Positions 8,679 to 31,540 of a stretch of 32,500 nucleotides of DNA are shown here, one piece after another. The notes beneath the pieces were generated by a model. The model was given only the letters and a program-made list of their open reading frames with translations. It did no database searches and was not told the origin of the DNA. Origin of the DNA: Halisarca cf. caerulea (lineage: Eukaryota > Porifera > Demospongiae > Chondrillida > Halisarcidae); contig CAUJGJ010000065.1 of NCBI GenBank assembly GCA_963170055.1, positions 1,597,501-1,630,000 on the forward strand, read 5' to 3'. The position numbers and the translations under genes were made by a program. Each line of letters begins with the position of its first letter. Position 1 is the first letter of the stretch.

Positions 8679-11600
8679 CTACAGACGATAGATATGGTTG
8701 TTGAATAGAAGTCAGCAAGGAATAATGTACATACAGTGAAACCTCTGTAACAAGGACACCACTGGGACATCAGTAAGCTGTCCTGTACAGTGGAACCTTT
8801 GTAATAAGGACACCACTGGGACATCAGTAAGCTGTCCTGTACAGTGGAACCTTTGTAATAAGGACACCACTGGGACATCAGTAAGCTGTCCTGTACAGTG
8901 GAACCTTTGTAATAAGGATGCCACTGGGACATCAGTAAGCTGTCCTGTACAGTGGAACCTTTGTAATAAGGATGCCACTGGGACATCAGTAAGCTGTCCT
9001 GTACAGTGGAACCTTTGTAACAAGGACACCACTGGGACATCAGTAAGCTGTCCTGTACAGTGGAACCTTTGTAACAAGGACACCACTGGGACCACAGTAA
9101 GCTGTCCTGTACAGTGGAACCTCTATAATAAGGACACCACTGGGACCACAGTAAGCTGTCCTGTACAGTGAAACCTCTATAATAAGGACACCATTGGGAC
9201 CACAGTAAGCTGTCCTGTACATTGAAACCTCTGTAACAAGAACACCACTGGGACCACAGCAAGCTGTCCTCAAAGTGAAGTGGTCCTTATTTTAAAGGAT
9301 TCAACTGTACACATGTCAATATGAAGATTGTCGAATGGGACAAAGCAATGGTGTCCTGCTTAAGGAGGTTTTTGCATCTTGGAGGTGTCCTTTAATAGAG
9401 GTTTCACTGCATTACAAAACACACAAAATTGTGCGCAGAAATATATAAGTTATACTTGACTTTGATGCAAAACATACGTATTACATGTATGACACAATCG
9501 CATGTACCAGAGACTGCCACTGCTGACAGGAGCTCGACATTGCTCGAGTAGAAAGATTAGCAAAGCATGCGTTCTACATTAGAATGAGTACCATACAAAT
9601 TGCACTCAGCCAGGAGTAGGAAACTGCTCAGCCAGGAGTAGGAAACCGCTTGGTAATAACATAAAATTAGTAAATTTTAATGATTTTGTGAGGTACTTGT
9701 ATATTTAATTTATTAATTTTGACAATTTGTCGAGAATTATGGCTGAGTCAACAAGGCCTATTGCTTACCGTTGTACATCAGCAAAGCCTACAGGAGTGAG
9801 TGCTCTTTGTGTATTTACAAGGCGTAGATTGGGAAGCAGTCTGACTTGTGTCATGCACACCACTTGCAATGGTAAAATCCAGGCAACTGGTTTACTTACT
9901 GAAGAAGTTGATTTGAGTACTGCCTCTGTTGCGAGTTCCATGATACTTGATGTCATCTGGTTGGTAGAAGTTCGTATTGGAGGCTTCTTGTGCTTCGATA
10001 CTGGAGGCTGGAGAGTGGAAAGAGGCTCCAGGTGTCTGTCCAATGGCCCAAATTACATGCATAGCTTCATTGGTAATGTCATGATCTTGGTATCCGTCAG
10101 CTGTTATGAGGTTGGAGAAAATCAGGATAGGATCACAAACATACTCATCAGCAAAACTGAGAGCAAGGCAACACCAAAACTTACTCGACACAAGTTTCCT
10201 TCTGAAAATAGCTTTTGTAATCCCATCTCTCTCGCTAGCAATGGCATCAGTGAGGCTGTAATCTCCTCCATACATGCTGTCCTCTTGGGGAGAGGATCGG
10301 TCTCTTGTGTAGTAGTCTCTGATCCTGTGAGTGAACCCTCGAGCACCAATGATGACTATGTCAGTGCAGTCCATAGCATGAAGGTTACCACCAGCTGAAA
10401 TGAAGACGGGTTTTTAGTAGGAAGTCAAATTTGCAATGAATTTTAAAATATTTTAAATGCTTACCTCCTTCACCTTCACCCTCTCCTTCCCCTTCACCCT
10501 CTCCTTCTCCTTCACCTTCACCCTCTCCTTCTCCTTCACCCTCTCCTTCCCCTTCACCCTCTCCTTCTCCTTCACCTTCTCCTTCTCCTTCACCTTCACC
10601 CTCTCCTTCCCCTTCACCCTCTCCTTCACCTTCTCCTTCACCCTCCCCTACTGGTTGAAGTGGGCCGACCACAATTGAGTGCCTAAATGGATTACTGGCA
10701 TCTAAAGATGATAAAGTAATAAAACTGAGTGATTAAACTTGTAACTGTTATATACAGTTGTAAAAAATAAGAAACTCACTTATTGGATAAAACGAAGGGG
10801 AATTCCTGTAGCACGATGCATCAGTATCTAGAACATAGATCAAGTCACATGATTGTCATGTGATGCAAACAGATGCAGTACTAGTCTGTCTCACTTGCTG
10901 CCCTGAAACCAATCCCAACCCATCCAGTACTGTTGAGCTCTACAGCAACTTCCAACTCGTCTCCCTGTGTGTAGGCATTACATGGTCAAGTGAAGTAGAT
11001 AATAATGACTTCACAAACACCAGATGTCCCTTACTTCAATGCGGGCGTGAACAGTCAACTGGGGATTGAAGACTCTCTTGATTGTGTACACACTCTCATC
11101 GATATTTACTTCTGTCATACTTCCAGCTAAGAATGGGAAAACAATAGAAATTGTTGCTAATTTACACAAAATAATATGTGTATTTGTGTCTAGTACATGT
11201 ATGTGTGTGTGCACATGCACACATTTATGAGCTTCCCGCAGTAAGAACTCCCAATGCATACAATGAGGCCCTCATGTACACTCACACATGCTGCACTTTG
11301 GTCCGTGGTATCCCGGCAAACAGAAGCACTGTTTAGTGGGAGCATTGCTGGACTGGATGTCCACACACATTCCCTGCGAGCTACAATCACTCGAATCTTC
11401 GCACTCATCTATTGGACCACACACAACATATGGTTACTATTATGAGTAGATAGCGTTGTACTGTGACATGGTGTCTATTGCCTGGCGAATAGCAACTGAC
11501 AACAGTGAAGGTAGAAGTACACATTGAATGTTGTCAGGTGTCTATTGCCTCATGGATACTGACTGACAACAGTGAGTGTACGTCCATTTGGGTAATGTGC

Positions 11601-13536
11601 ATAAAAGGATGCTCAATTGTCTGCTTATCTAGTCATTGACAAGTCTACAAACATGACACTGGTTTGATTCTTGCTAATTGTATATAGTACACTTTATAAA
11701 AGTCTGATACCTTGAAGTGGTTGGCTAGTGTGCCTGTACTGTGAAGTGGTTGGCTAGTGTGCCTGTACTGTGAAGTGGTTGGCTAGTGTGCCTGTACTGT
11801 GACGTGGTTGGCTAGTGTGCCTGTACTGTGAAGTGGTTGGCTAGTGTGCCTGTACTGTGAAGTGGTTGGCTAGTGTGCCTGTACTGTGAAGTGGTTGGCT
11901 AGTGTGCCTGTACTGTGAAGTGGTTGGCTAGTGTGCCTGTACTGTGAAGTGGTTGGCTAGTGTGCCTGTCACTGTAGGCGCTTGCGGGAGATCATACCAG
12001 CACTGAGCCTCACAGCATATTACGAACAAGTTCTCAGTGGGAATGGACGTATATGCATTGGGCAATGCACGAACATACACATGCATGCATTGACATGCTG
12101 AATGCCTTGTTCCTATGCAAACGTATGCAATACTCACTTTCAATCTGGCAGTAAGCTCCAGTATAAAGTCTTGGACACTGGCATGCACCGTTATTACAGG
12201 TACCACGACCACAGTCATTGGGACAGTTAGTAGCGGGACCTGTAATGGGCAGCAATGACGAGACATAACACACTAATGTGAAAGGAAGTGCAGCTCAAAT
12301 TAAACAACATGTGTGGTAATGCTGGGAAAGTGATTATACCTCAGATTCTAATTGACATGTGGGAATTATGGAAACACACACACATCATTAGCTGTCCAAT
12401 CAGCAGCACAAATTGGACATTAAGGGCTCTAATCCTTGACATTGTACAGTAAGCCTACTAATAGACTAAGTTAATAATTTTCTGCTGGGAGGGGGGGGGG
12501 GGGGGCTATTTTGCAATCCAGGCACAGCTGCATGCCTAGTGGGCTAACTTATTACATACACTCGACTGCGTGTATGACATTGTGACTGCATGTATAATGT
12601 TAGACTAAGTATGTATGTAACGATGACATTGTATTAGACTAAGTCCGGAATCTGATTCTTTATTAGCAATCTGAAGTTGTTAGGATCACAATTTCCCAAT
12701 AATTTTATTATAATAGCAAAATTTAATGAATGCAGCATCATTGACATGCTGAATGCCTTGTTCCTGTTATTATAGAAAACTCCCTTTGACACAATTAATA
12801 CCTTAGAGGTGTGTCTATTGAAACGGAATCATGAATCACATGCTACTTTGAAGGTTAGGCTAGGTTAGTTTAGGTAAGCTTAATTTTAACTGGGAAGGCC
12901 TTTAGCCATGGGCTACTATCCTGAAACTTGATCATGACCATAGATGAAATATCAGGGTCAGTATGGCAGCAGTCAAAAGTTACCTAGTTTTGTACTGAAT
13001 CTCTTAATGGGACATGCTAATCATTGATAATCTTTCCCTTTCTTAGCATACAGACTCTACAAGCGCTGTCAGTTAGTACCTTTGACACAAGAATGAACTT
13101 TGTGTCTCTTTCGAGGTGCATACTGCTACTGCTACAGTTATTATTAACACACATGTAGGCAGGGGACACTTCAAACATGAAAAAACTTGACAATGTCAAT
13201 GACTATTTCTAAAAAGTAATAACAATTGACCCCCAACACCTAGACAGTGAAAATTGTTGATTGGGTCTGGCCACCCTCTATGGTGTCACTCACTGGACAG
13301 AATTGACACCTCAGCACAGCTCCAGAAGAGGTAGGGAGCACCTCTGCCAACAAACCACTCAGCAGCATTCCTGATTAACTGCATTGTGCACCGTTCACAC
13401 TCAAAGCCACTGGGAAGCGTTACTGCAACGCTTTGAACTCTGTGTAAAAAGAAGAGGAGCAGGGGGTAGTTTGCTGCTGTTACAGTAAAACTGATATACA
13501 TGCAATGCCAATATACATGTGTGGCCACACATACAT

Positions 13537-13572
<36 letters not shown>

Positions 13573-14136
13573 TACACACACACTCACGTTCCATCGTCTC
13601 CTCTGACAAGGTAGGTTTCATTCCCGTCACTTGGGAGCAAAACGTGCGCGAGACTGCCGTTAGAGTGCAAAAGACGAACCCCTAATCCTCCCTGCAGACG
13701 GTAGATGTACACACTATTCGATTCACATTTAGCAATAAAACTACACGGTGTAGCAGGTCCAACGATAGATACTCCAAACACTACGATCTAAGTAGGTGTG
13801 GCCCACCACAGATGATATATGGCCCAATGCACAGTGACTCACCCTATGTGCATATGCTAATCTGAAAGAGAGGTCAAATGTTGCTCCGGACATGAACGTT
13901 GTCACGGGGCTGCGGTTATTAGCTGCAAGGAGAGAGTCACGTCACAATTAAGCGAGCCGCATTTGGAAGTGTGCCGTAGCTAAAGCAAGCTTACCTCGTG
14001 TTCCGCAAGGACCTTCTGTCCGCGCGTTGTCCAGAAAGTCGTAGTTAGGGAAATGAGCGGGTGGGAAATCCAACCTAACGTGAGCTTCATTGAAGCTAAT
14101 TATCAAAGCTATAACAACCGAGAACAAAGCCTTCAT
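7028..14136 (-). CDS. Gene B: secreted copper histidine-brace (BIM1/X325-like) - EGF - EGF - DOMON - DOMON - GPI-like protein, 723 aa
   Basis: Joined minus-strand exons: 14136-13995, 13922-13843, 13691-13588, 13439-13294, 12239-12138, 11408-11286, 11126-11035, 10964-10895, 10827-10780, 10701-10465, 10394-10185, 10100-9900, 8678-8438, 8084-7810, 7128-7028. They sum to 2172 nt, 724 codons with TGA at 7030-7028; all joins are in phase and GT-AG. Domains by residue: signal peptide 1-18; copper domain 19-157; EGF 159-191 and 193-232; DOMON1 about 234-518; DOMON2 about 545-690; hydrophobic tail 702-723. Signal cleavage after A18 would leave His19 as N-terminal residue, as a histidine brace requires. 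Both DOMONs keep Met and His at the expected heme-ligand positions. The BIM1/X325 family is known from fungi as LPMO-like copper proteins without shown polysaccharide cleavage; DOMONs bind heme or sugars. A surface redox protein is inference. The first EGF and following exons are mostly phase 1-1. Single exons could be missed where phases permit. Confidence 0.82.
8225..8335. repeat. (GTGTA)n pentanucleotide microsatellite
   Basis: About 22 copies with occasional TGGTG, in intron 13 of gene B, contiguous with an (AC)n tract at 8339-8404. Confidence 0.95.
8339..8404. repeat. (AC)n microsatellite, (GT)n in gene B transcript
   Basis: Over 30 repeats; the minus-strand transcript reads (GU)n beginning about 10 nt after the exon 13 donor (through a short interrupted stretch). 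Confidence 0.95.
8734..9409. mobile_element. pogo/Tigger-like MITE with ten 54-bp internal repeats
   Basis: Left end CAGTGAAACCTCTGTAACAA (preceded by TA), right end complement CAGTGAAACCTCTATTAAAG. Between them ten copies of a 54-bp unit (starts 8734, 8788, 8842 ... 9220), each beginning with the terminal-repeat sequence. 54 is a multiple of 3, so a long false open frame crosses the array. It lies in intron 12 of gene B. Confidence 0.8.
9410..9899. other. Remainder of gene B intron 12
   Basis: Contains a 22-bp direct repeat (CTCAGCCAGGAGTAGGAAAC, 9606-9650) and AT-rich sequence. A possible coding stretch at 9766-9870 does not fit intron phase. Confidence 0.5.
9900..11126 (-). CDS. Gene B exons 7-12: first DOMON domain with inserted Gly-Glu tract
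   Basis: Six short exons. Early strands are V-H-A-R-I-E and E-L-E-V-A-V-E-L-N followed by G-W-V-G-I-G-F, the usual first landmark of DOMON domains. The second landmark, M389-x3-D393 (A-M-D-C-T-D-I-V-I-I), is expected soon after but lies about 100 residues later because exons 9-10 insert a loop ending in about 30 Gly-Glu dipeptides (residues 321-381). Then come R-D-Y-Y, D-G-I-T-K-A-I-F-R-R-K-L, H-V-I-W-A-I-G and I-K-Y-H505-G. Met389 and His505 are candidate axial heme ligands by analogy with cytochrome-type DOMONs. An extra exon near 9766-9870 was considered but does not fit the phases. Confidence 0.8.
10465..10648 (-). repeat. In-frame hexanucleotide array encoding about 30 Gly-Glu dipeptides
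   Basis: The plus strand shows interleaved CTTCAC, CTCTCC, CTTCCC and CTTCTC hexamers; read on the minus strand every hexamer is Gly-Glu (GGN then GAA/GAG). The tract is inside exon 10 of gene B, bounded by ordinary coding sequence on the 5' side and directly by the splice donor (G/GTAAGC at 10465-10460) on the 3' side. Synonymous variation between units with the dipeptide unbroken suggests it is translated. It adds about 30 negative charges to the loop between the first two landmarks of DOMON1. Length polymorphism between individuals is expected. Confidence 0.85.
11286..12239 (-). CDS. Gene B exons 5-6: two EGF-like modules
   Basis: Each module is one phase 1-1 exon (12239-12138 and 11408-11286). 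The first has six cysteines in the order N-C-P-N-D-C, G-T-C, G-A-C-Q-C and Y-C. The second has N-E-C-E-D, D-C, G-M-C, Q-C-F-C-L-P-G-Y and K-C, again six cysteines. The spacing is that of ordinary EGF domains with the G-Y/G-A-Y turn near the last cysteine. They presumably act as a rigid spacer between the copper domain and the DOMONs. The intron between them holds a 29-bp minisatellite (11714-11968). Confidence 0.85.
11714..11968. repeat. 29-bp minisatellite, nine copies, between the EGF exons
   Basis: GAAGTGGTTGGCTAGTGTGC plus CTGTACTGT, almost without variation (one GACG), suggesting recent amplification. Confidence 0.95.
12240..13293. other. Gene B intron 4 (before the EGF exons)
   Basis: Contains (G)15 at 12491-12505 and a 26-bp sequence (ATTGACATGCTGAATGCCTT plus GTTCCT, 12740-12765) duplicated from intron 5 (12089-12114). 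Nothing coding. Confidence 0.6.
13294..14136 (-). CDS. Gene B exons 1-4: signal peptide and BIM1/X325-like copper domain
   Basis: Four exons, phases 1, 0, 2, 1 at their 3' ends. The start ATG (14136-14134) opens a hydrophobic signal peptide ending N-E-A; the mature chain begins H-V-R-L-D-F-P-P, then D-F-L-D-N, then E-G-P-C-G. That is the family signature: H-x2-L-x2-P-P followed by an acidic stretch and P-C-G. Second-His candidate is H73 (L-A-Y-A-H-R), mature residue 55. Further signatures are C123-x2-C126 with T-M-Q-L (fungal members have T-I-Q-V) and W-S-C150-A-E-V near the end (fungal Y-x-C-A-D-V). Cysteines 45, 123, 126 and 150 could form two disulfides. Fungal members use an additional Asp copper ligand; I cannot place it with certainty. 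Family membership is from motif recognition, not alignment. Confidence 0.8.
13539..13583. repeat. (AC)n microsatellite near gene B exon 3 donor
   Basis: Interrupted (AC)n; the transcript reads GTGAGTGTGTGTGT directly from the donor of exon 3. Confidence 0.9.
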
Positions 14137-14180
14137 CTTGTCCTATCCTCACGAACTTGCTGGACAAAAGTGGCTCCTCC

Positions 14181-14187
14181 TTTTATA
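14181..14187 (-). promoter_or_regulatory. TATA box of gene B
   Basis: TATAAAA on the minus strand, 45 bp upstream of the start codon, leaving room for a short 5' UTR of roughly 15-20 nt. Gene A has the same motif at a comparable place. Confidence 0.6.
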
Positions 14188-14397
14188 CGTGGAGGCGCTT
14201 CCAAATGAATATCATTTACGGATCACGTGCATGAGTAATATAAACATCTTGTCACGATAATTCCATATTTGTACTTTGCACCTGCAGAAAGTTTTGCACG
14301 TTTTCGGTTTACAATCTCGGTATAGGAGTAACTACCGGTGCTGTGGACGTGTTTTGCGAGATACAGACATTTCATCAGTTGCAGTTAGACTGATACC

Positions 14398-14455
14398 TTC
14401 TGGGTGCCACTAAAGTAGCCTATGGCTAATGGTTCCCCAGGTGAAATAAGATAAC
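14398..14455. repeat. Dispersed repeat, SINE-like tail (copy 1)
   Basis: CTGGGTGCCACTAAAGTAGC followed by CTATGGCTAATGGTTCCCCA. A diverged copy lies at 23485-23545 (CTGGGGGCCTTAGGAGTAGC, then CTCAGGCTAATGG). Confidence 0.45.
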
Positions 14456-16300
14456 CTGACCTGACTTGACCTGATACCAAAAACTTGCTTGCACGTCACT
14501 GCATTCCCCATCATTGCCATATTATGCCAATCATTACCCGCATTGCAGCCCATGCATATGTAAAGTGTTCTTGTCAGCCCTTTTATGCAGGGTGAGTCAC
14601 CCTCCTTAAATTTTGGCTTAAACCATTTTTTTCTTTAAGTAAAGTCATTCCTTTTTTGTTCTGGTACCTTGAGTCGATAGATTAGGCAAACTGACACTGT
14701 GCATATCATATATTTGGAGAGAATTTCCCCATTACAAGATACTAAATAATAAATAATAATACGTACATGCAGAAGTGAAACCATCATCACATGGCAGCTG
14801 TGCACTGGCCTTCTACTGGCTTGTGCAAATGCCACCCTCTTTCATTTTCTCTCTGGTGACCACCCTGATGTGATAAACATATGTTTCAACTAGCTAGTAA
14901 TATTCACATTATAAGACGATAGAACACATGCAGTCACGTCAATGTCATTATTAGTCAAATTATGATACAAGAAGACTAGGCTCGGACTTTTAAGTACCTC
15001 CCATGCGAAGTGTGAAGCCTGGCATTTAAGGGTTTCATGTACTTTTCATGGCTCATGCAGGTCAATGAACAGGCAGTGATTGGATTGACCTGCAAGAGAC
15101 TAATTTACATAACGCTGAATTCCTTTTGAGTTCTCATGATAACGATACAAGTGGTGATGTATGTATTATCTATGGTACTATGTAGTAAACCAAACAGAAC
15201 TTGCATGGCACTATATGCAAAATTTGTCACTTGCATGTGGCTGGTTTAATTATAGCTTCTTATGGGGGTAGTATATATTAAAGTCTATAATGATAATATA
15301 AGCTTCCTAGCTAGTATTATGATGAAAACAAATTTATAGCCCCCTATAGTTTAATTGTATAATATATAACGCGATATAATATATAATTGATTGAAGATTC
15401 TAATATACTAGCTGCAACACATGCATGTATATCAGTATATCGACTGCCTATATTCTACGTATTTACATCAAACAAATAAAATTGTTTTAATATTTACGTA
15501 AACTGAATAGAAAACAATGGAAGACATCACAGTCATAGGCTGACTCAGTCATAGGCAGTGGTCACCGATGGCGTCGAAAACGGGTTCTGAAAAACATACC
15601 GTTCTCAGCGACGCCATCTTTCCCTTAAACTAATGATAATGATATTCATGATCGACCATACAATAATAACGGAATAGTTTTGATGCGGTGTTCTTATAGA
15701 GCGCTAAGGCCAATTGTTCCACTTCGATGCTGTCCTCCGCCAGCCATCATGAGCTCCTGTGGCTAGGGAAGTGCCTTGCAATCTTGGACTCTCAACCAAG
15801 CTGCTTCGAAGGCTGTTCTCCTTCCCTCCACCTGGTTGCAGTGGTTTGCGGAAGTCACTACCACAGTGTGGAAAAGACCTGCACCAGGAGTAGGGTTGGG
15901 CAATAATCCAATAACATTGTTATCCTAAAATCCAATTTTCTTCAAAAAGTTAACATACTGTTTGCTTGGCCATACCAGGTACAGGCTAAAATTCAGATGA
16001 TATCACAATAGTTTAACTGTACCAAATAAAAACCATATTCCCCGTCTATAGTTAGGAGATGCAACCAGTGATTCCATATCACTTTGATTTGTTCTAATCT
16101 GCGGAAAGTTCCTCAGACATGGGTATCATAGCGTATGTGCAAACCGCACCCCTTAATTGTATCTACAAGGAAAAATTCATGCACACACTATAACATCTCA
16201 CTGTAAATGGATCTGTCTCTGGGGAGCCTGCAATATCATGATAAATGTTCATTGCTACGTTGATACTTAATGGACAAGATCTTCTTGAGCTTCTTCTAGC
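14456..16300. other. Intergenic region upstream of gene B
   Basis: Mostly AT-rich. There is an imperfect inverted repeat near 14588 and 14868 (AGGGTGAGTCACC / GGTGACCACCCT), possibly ends of a small element, and a GATGGCGTCG...CGACGCCATC hairpin at 15568-15619. I see no gene. Confidence 0.5.
15568..15619. repeat. Hairpin with GATGGCGTCG arms
   Basis: GATGGCGTCG and CGACGCCATC flank a partly paired middle (ACGGGT / ACCGTT). Both strands thus start with ATGGCGTCG in a good initiation context; on the minus strand GTATGT follows after six codons. Confidence 0.6.
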
Positions 16301-16322
16301 ACAATTATTCAAACAATCCAAC

Positions 16323-16422
16323 AATCATAGAATGTTTCGGTCTGTAGACCTTCAGCGAAGGTCTACACTCTTCCTTGACTTTCCTGCTGATGAAGGTCTA
16401 CGGACCAAAACGTTCTATGATT
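16323..16422. mobile_element. Hairpin MITE with 32-bp arms
   Basis: Arms 16323-16354 and 16391-16422 match at 29 of 32 positions (AATCATAGAATGTTTCGGTC and complement of GGACCAAAACGTTCTATGATT). 36-nt loop. Confidence 0.75.
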
Positions 16423-16645
16423 ATTAAATAATCGCGCCACAAGAAGTTCAAGAAGATATTCTCTATAATATCATTCGAATGTGTGGTTTAGTGAAATTTG
16501 ATACTGTGAAAACAATTCACAGGGTGTAATTTACACATGCAGCCATATTGTGTGCTGGGGTGTACTATCCAGTCATGTGCACATCGTTTATCCGAAAACC
16601 TCATCTGTCCACCCGTATGTGCAAATCCCCTCACTAAGTTGTGTA

Positions 16646-16750
16646 CAATCAAACCTGATTTATCCAACACCTGGTTCATCCAACACCTGGCTTATCCGAC
16701 GCATTTTATGAGGGACAGATGTGGTCGGATAAATGAGGGCAAACTGTATT
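16646..16750. mobile_element. Short pogo-like MITE relic
   Basis: Ends CAATCAAACCTGATTTATCC and, complemented, CAATACAGTTTGCCCTCATT then TATCC; the inside repeats ATCCAACACCTGG. About 100 bp. Confidence 0.5.
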
Positions 16751-17194
16751 GTTCAACATTTTGTGAGAGACCCGTGGCATAGTCTGTATAGTTGGGCAAC
16801 ACAACAGCTTTCATTACTAATATGCTAGTAAGCATTATGGCAGATGACGTATCTACGTATGGTACATAGCCCATCATTGTTAGCACATACAATAGATGCA
16901 GTAAAAAGACATTTTCCTGAGACGGTTCACCTAGATACTAGGATGTGGTTGGAAGTAGTCCAGAAGGTTGGTGGCTTCTCAGTCATGTCTCGCAAAGAGG
17001 TGCTGTGGCATATGACAGTGTGTGTTTAGGATGAGGCCACACAAATAGGATGACATCAGATGCTAATATCAGGAGGTTAAGCTGGTAGTCCAACCACATC
17101 TACGATCCAGGTACCCGTGGAAGCATGAGTGCATGTGTGTGTGTGCACTTCAGGTGATTCTGTGTGTGTAGTCTGCATATTGTTGATGCCGTAC

Positions 17195-30447
<13,253 letters not shown>

Positions 30448-30604
30448 CCTATCACTTTTGCATGGGAAGAAACAAACACAGGTAGAACAAACTCAATCCA
30501 AAGGCATAGAAACTGTACCTTGTATTCTCGATGATTCCATTGAGTCCCGTTCAAGTAGACATTTTCAAGAGTTGTCAGATTTCAAAAATCGCGCTGAAAG
30601 GGAA

Positions 30605-30623
30605 TGACGTATGCCTGACGTCA
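30605..30623 (-). promoter_or_regulatory. CRE pair upstream of BORA
   Basis: A palindromic TGACGTCA (30616-30623) and a TGACGTAT (30605-30612), 160-180 bp upstream of the BORA start codon. This is the expected place for a promoter-proximal ATF/CREB site. No TATA box is evident. Confidence 0.45.
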
Positions 30624-31460
30624 CAGGGTAGTCCTGCTAGGCTTGCTTGGTACACACCTGCTCCTCTACATCATCACTCTCCCCCAATTGAAAGAATTAC
30701 ATTGTCATGCATATGTGTATTAAATCACTGAAACAATGATGCCTCTTTCTGCCACATGCCATAATAATACATACACAGTATATATTTGGATATCAAACAT
30801 GGTGTCCTCGAGTGATCAGACAGAGGTTCCGTCATACAGTGAAACTTCTGTGAAAGGACACTTCCAAAATGCACCCATCTCCTTTGACAGGATACCATGC
30901 ATTCCTCTGTCCCATTTGACATCCATGATCCCTTGTGTTGGTATATATGTACGTTAATTCAACTCCTCCTGATCAGCAAAAAGGATGTCCAACTCAATAT
31001 ATTACACAAAACAGGACAGTTCAATGCTGGTGCCATGCCAATATTAATATTTGGTACTGGTGTCCTGGAGTCTTAATTACCGAAGTTGCACAGTCCTAGG
31101 CCTACTATATAAACAATACATGCAATTATTGGTCTTACATGAAATCTGTGTACATCATCACAATTATCTGTACATGCATGCATATGTGTGTGACCATCTG
31201 CAAATTAAGCAAATTCACTGCATTCATAATTGACTAGCAATAGAGGCTGTAGTGCACGTCCAATTGCATAATCATGCATGTATGCACCTTTAAAGTATTA
31301 TTTTATCTTTGAATTATTATTTTAATATTACAGAGCTCATGTATAACACAGTCTTACAAAACAGATAATACATTGGAGAAATATGAGATAAATGATGAAA
31401 CATGTGATAATTACAGTAATATAATAATTTGGTAACATTGTAACTCATGGCAACATGTAG

Positions 31461-31540
31461 CCAATAGCAACAAAGCAACCAATAGCAACAAAGCAACCAA
31501 TAGCAACAAAGTAACCAATAGCAACAAAGCAACCAATAGC
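31461..31540. repeat. 18-bp array with five CCAAT boxes
   Basis: CCAATAGCAACAAAGCAA-type units with CCAAT at 31461, 31479, 31497, 31515 and 31533. The array lies about 1 kb upstream of the BORA start and just beyond the 3' end of the PHD gene. It may be a plain minisatellite or an NF-Y-like cluster. Confidence 0.7.

Noticed and set aside
8672..9273. 196-codon minus-strand frame with an 18-residue repeat
   Set aside because: It comes from the 54-bp unit inside a MITE; 54 is divisible by 3, so no stop can arise once one unit is open.
9766..9870. Possible extra gene B exon (V-C-M-T-Q-V-R-L-L-P-N-L)
   Set aside because: It has a weak acceptor and leaves in phase 2, which hits a stop on joining exon 13; joining exon 12 directly to exon 13 is in phase and gives a good DOMON linker.
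9727..10398. 223-codon plus-strand open frame
   Set aside because: It is antisense to gene B exons 11-12, which have domain matches, splice sites and phase continuity on the minus strand.
16844..17029. Plus-strand frame (R-M-W-L-E-V-V-Q-K-V-G-G-F)
   Set aside because: Looks mildly protein-like but has no splice partners, domain or neighbouring plus-strand gene.
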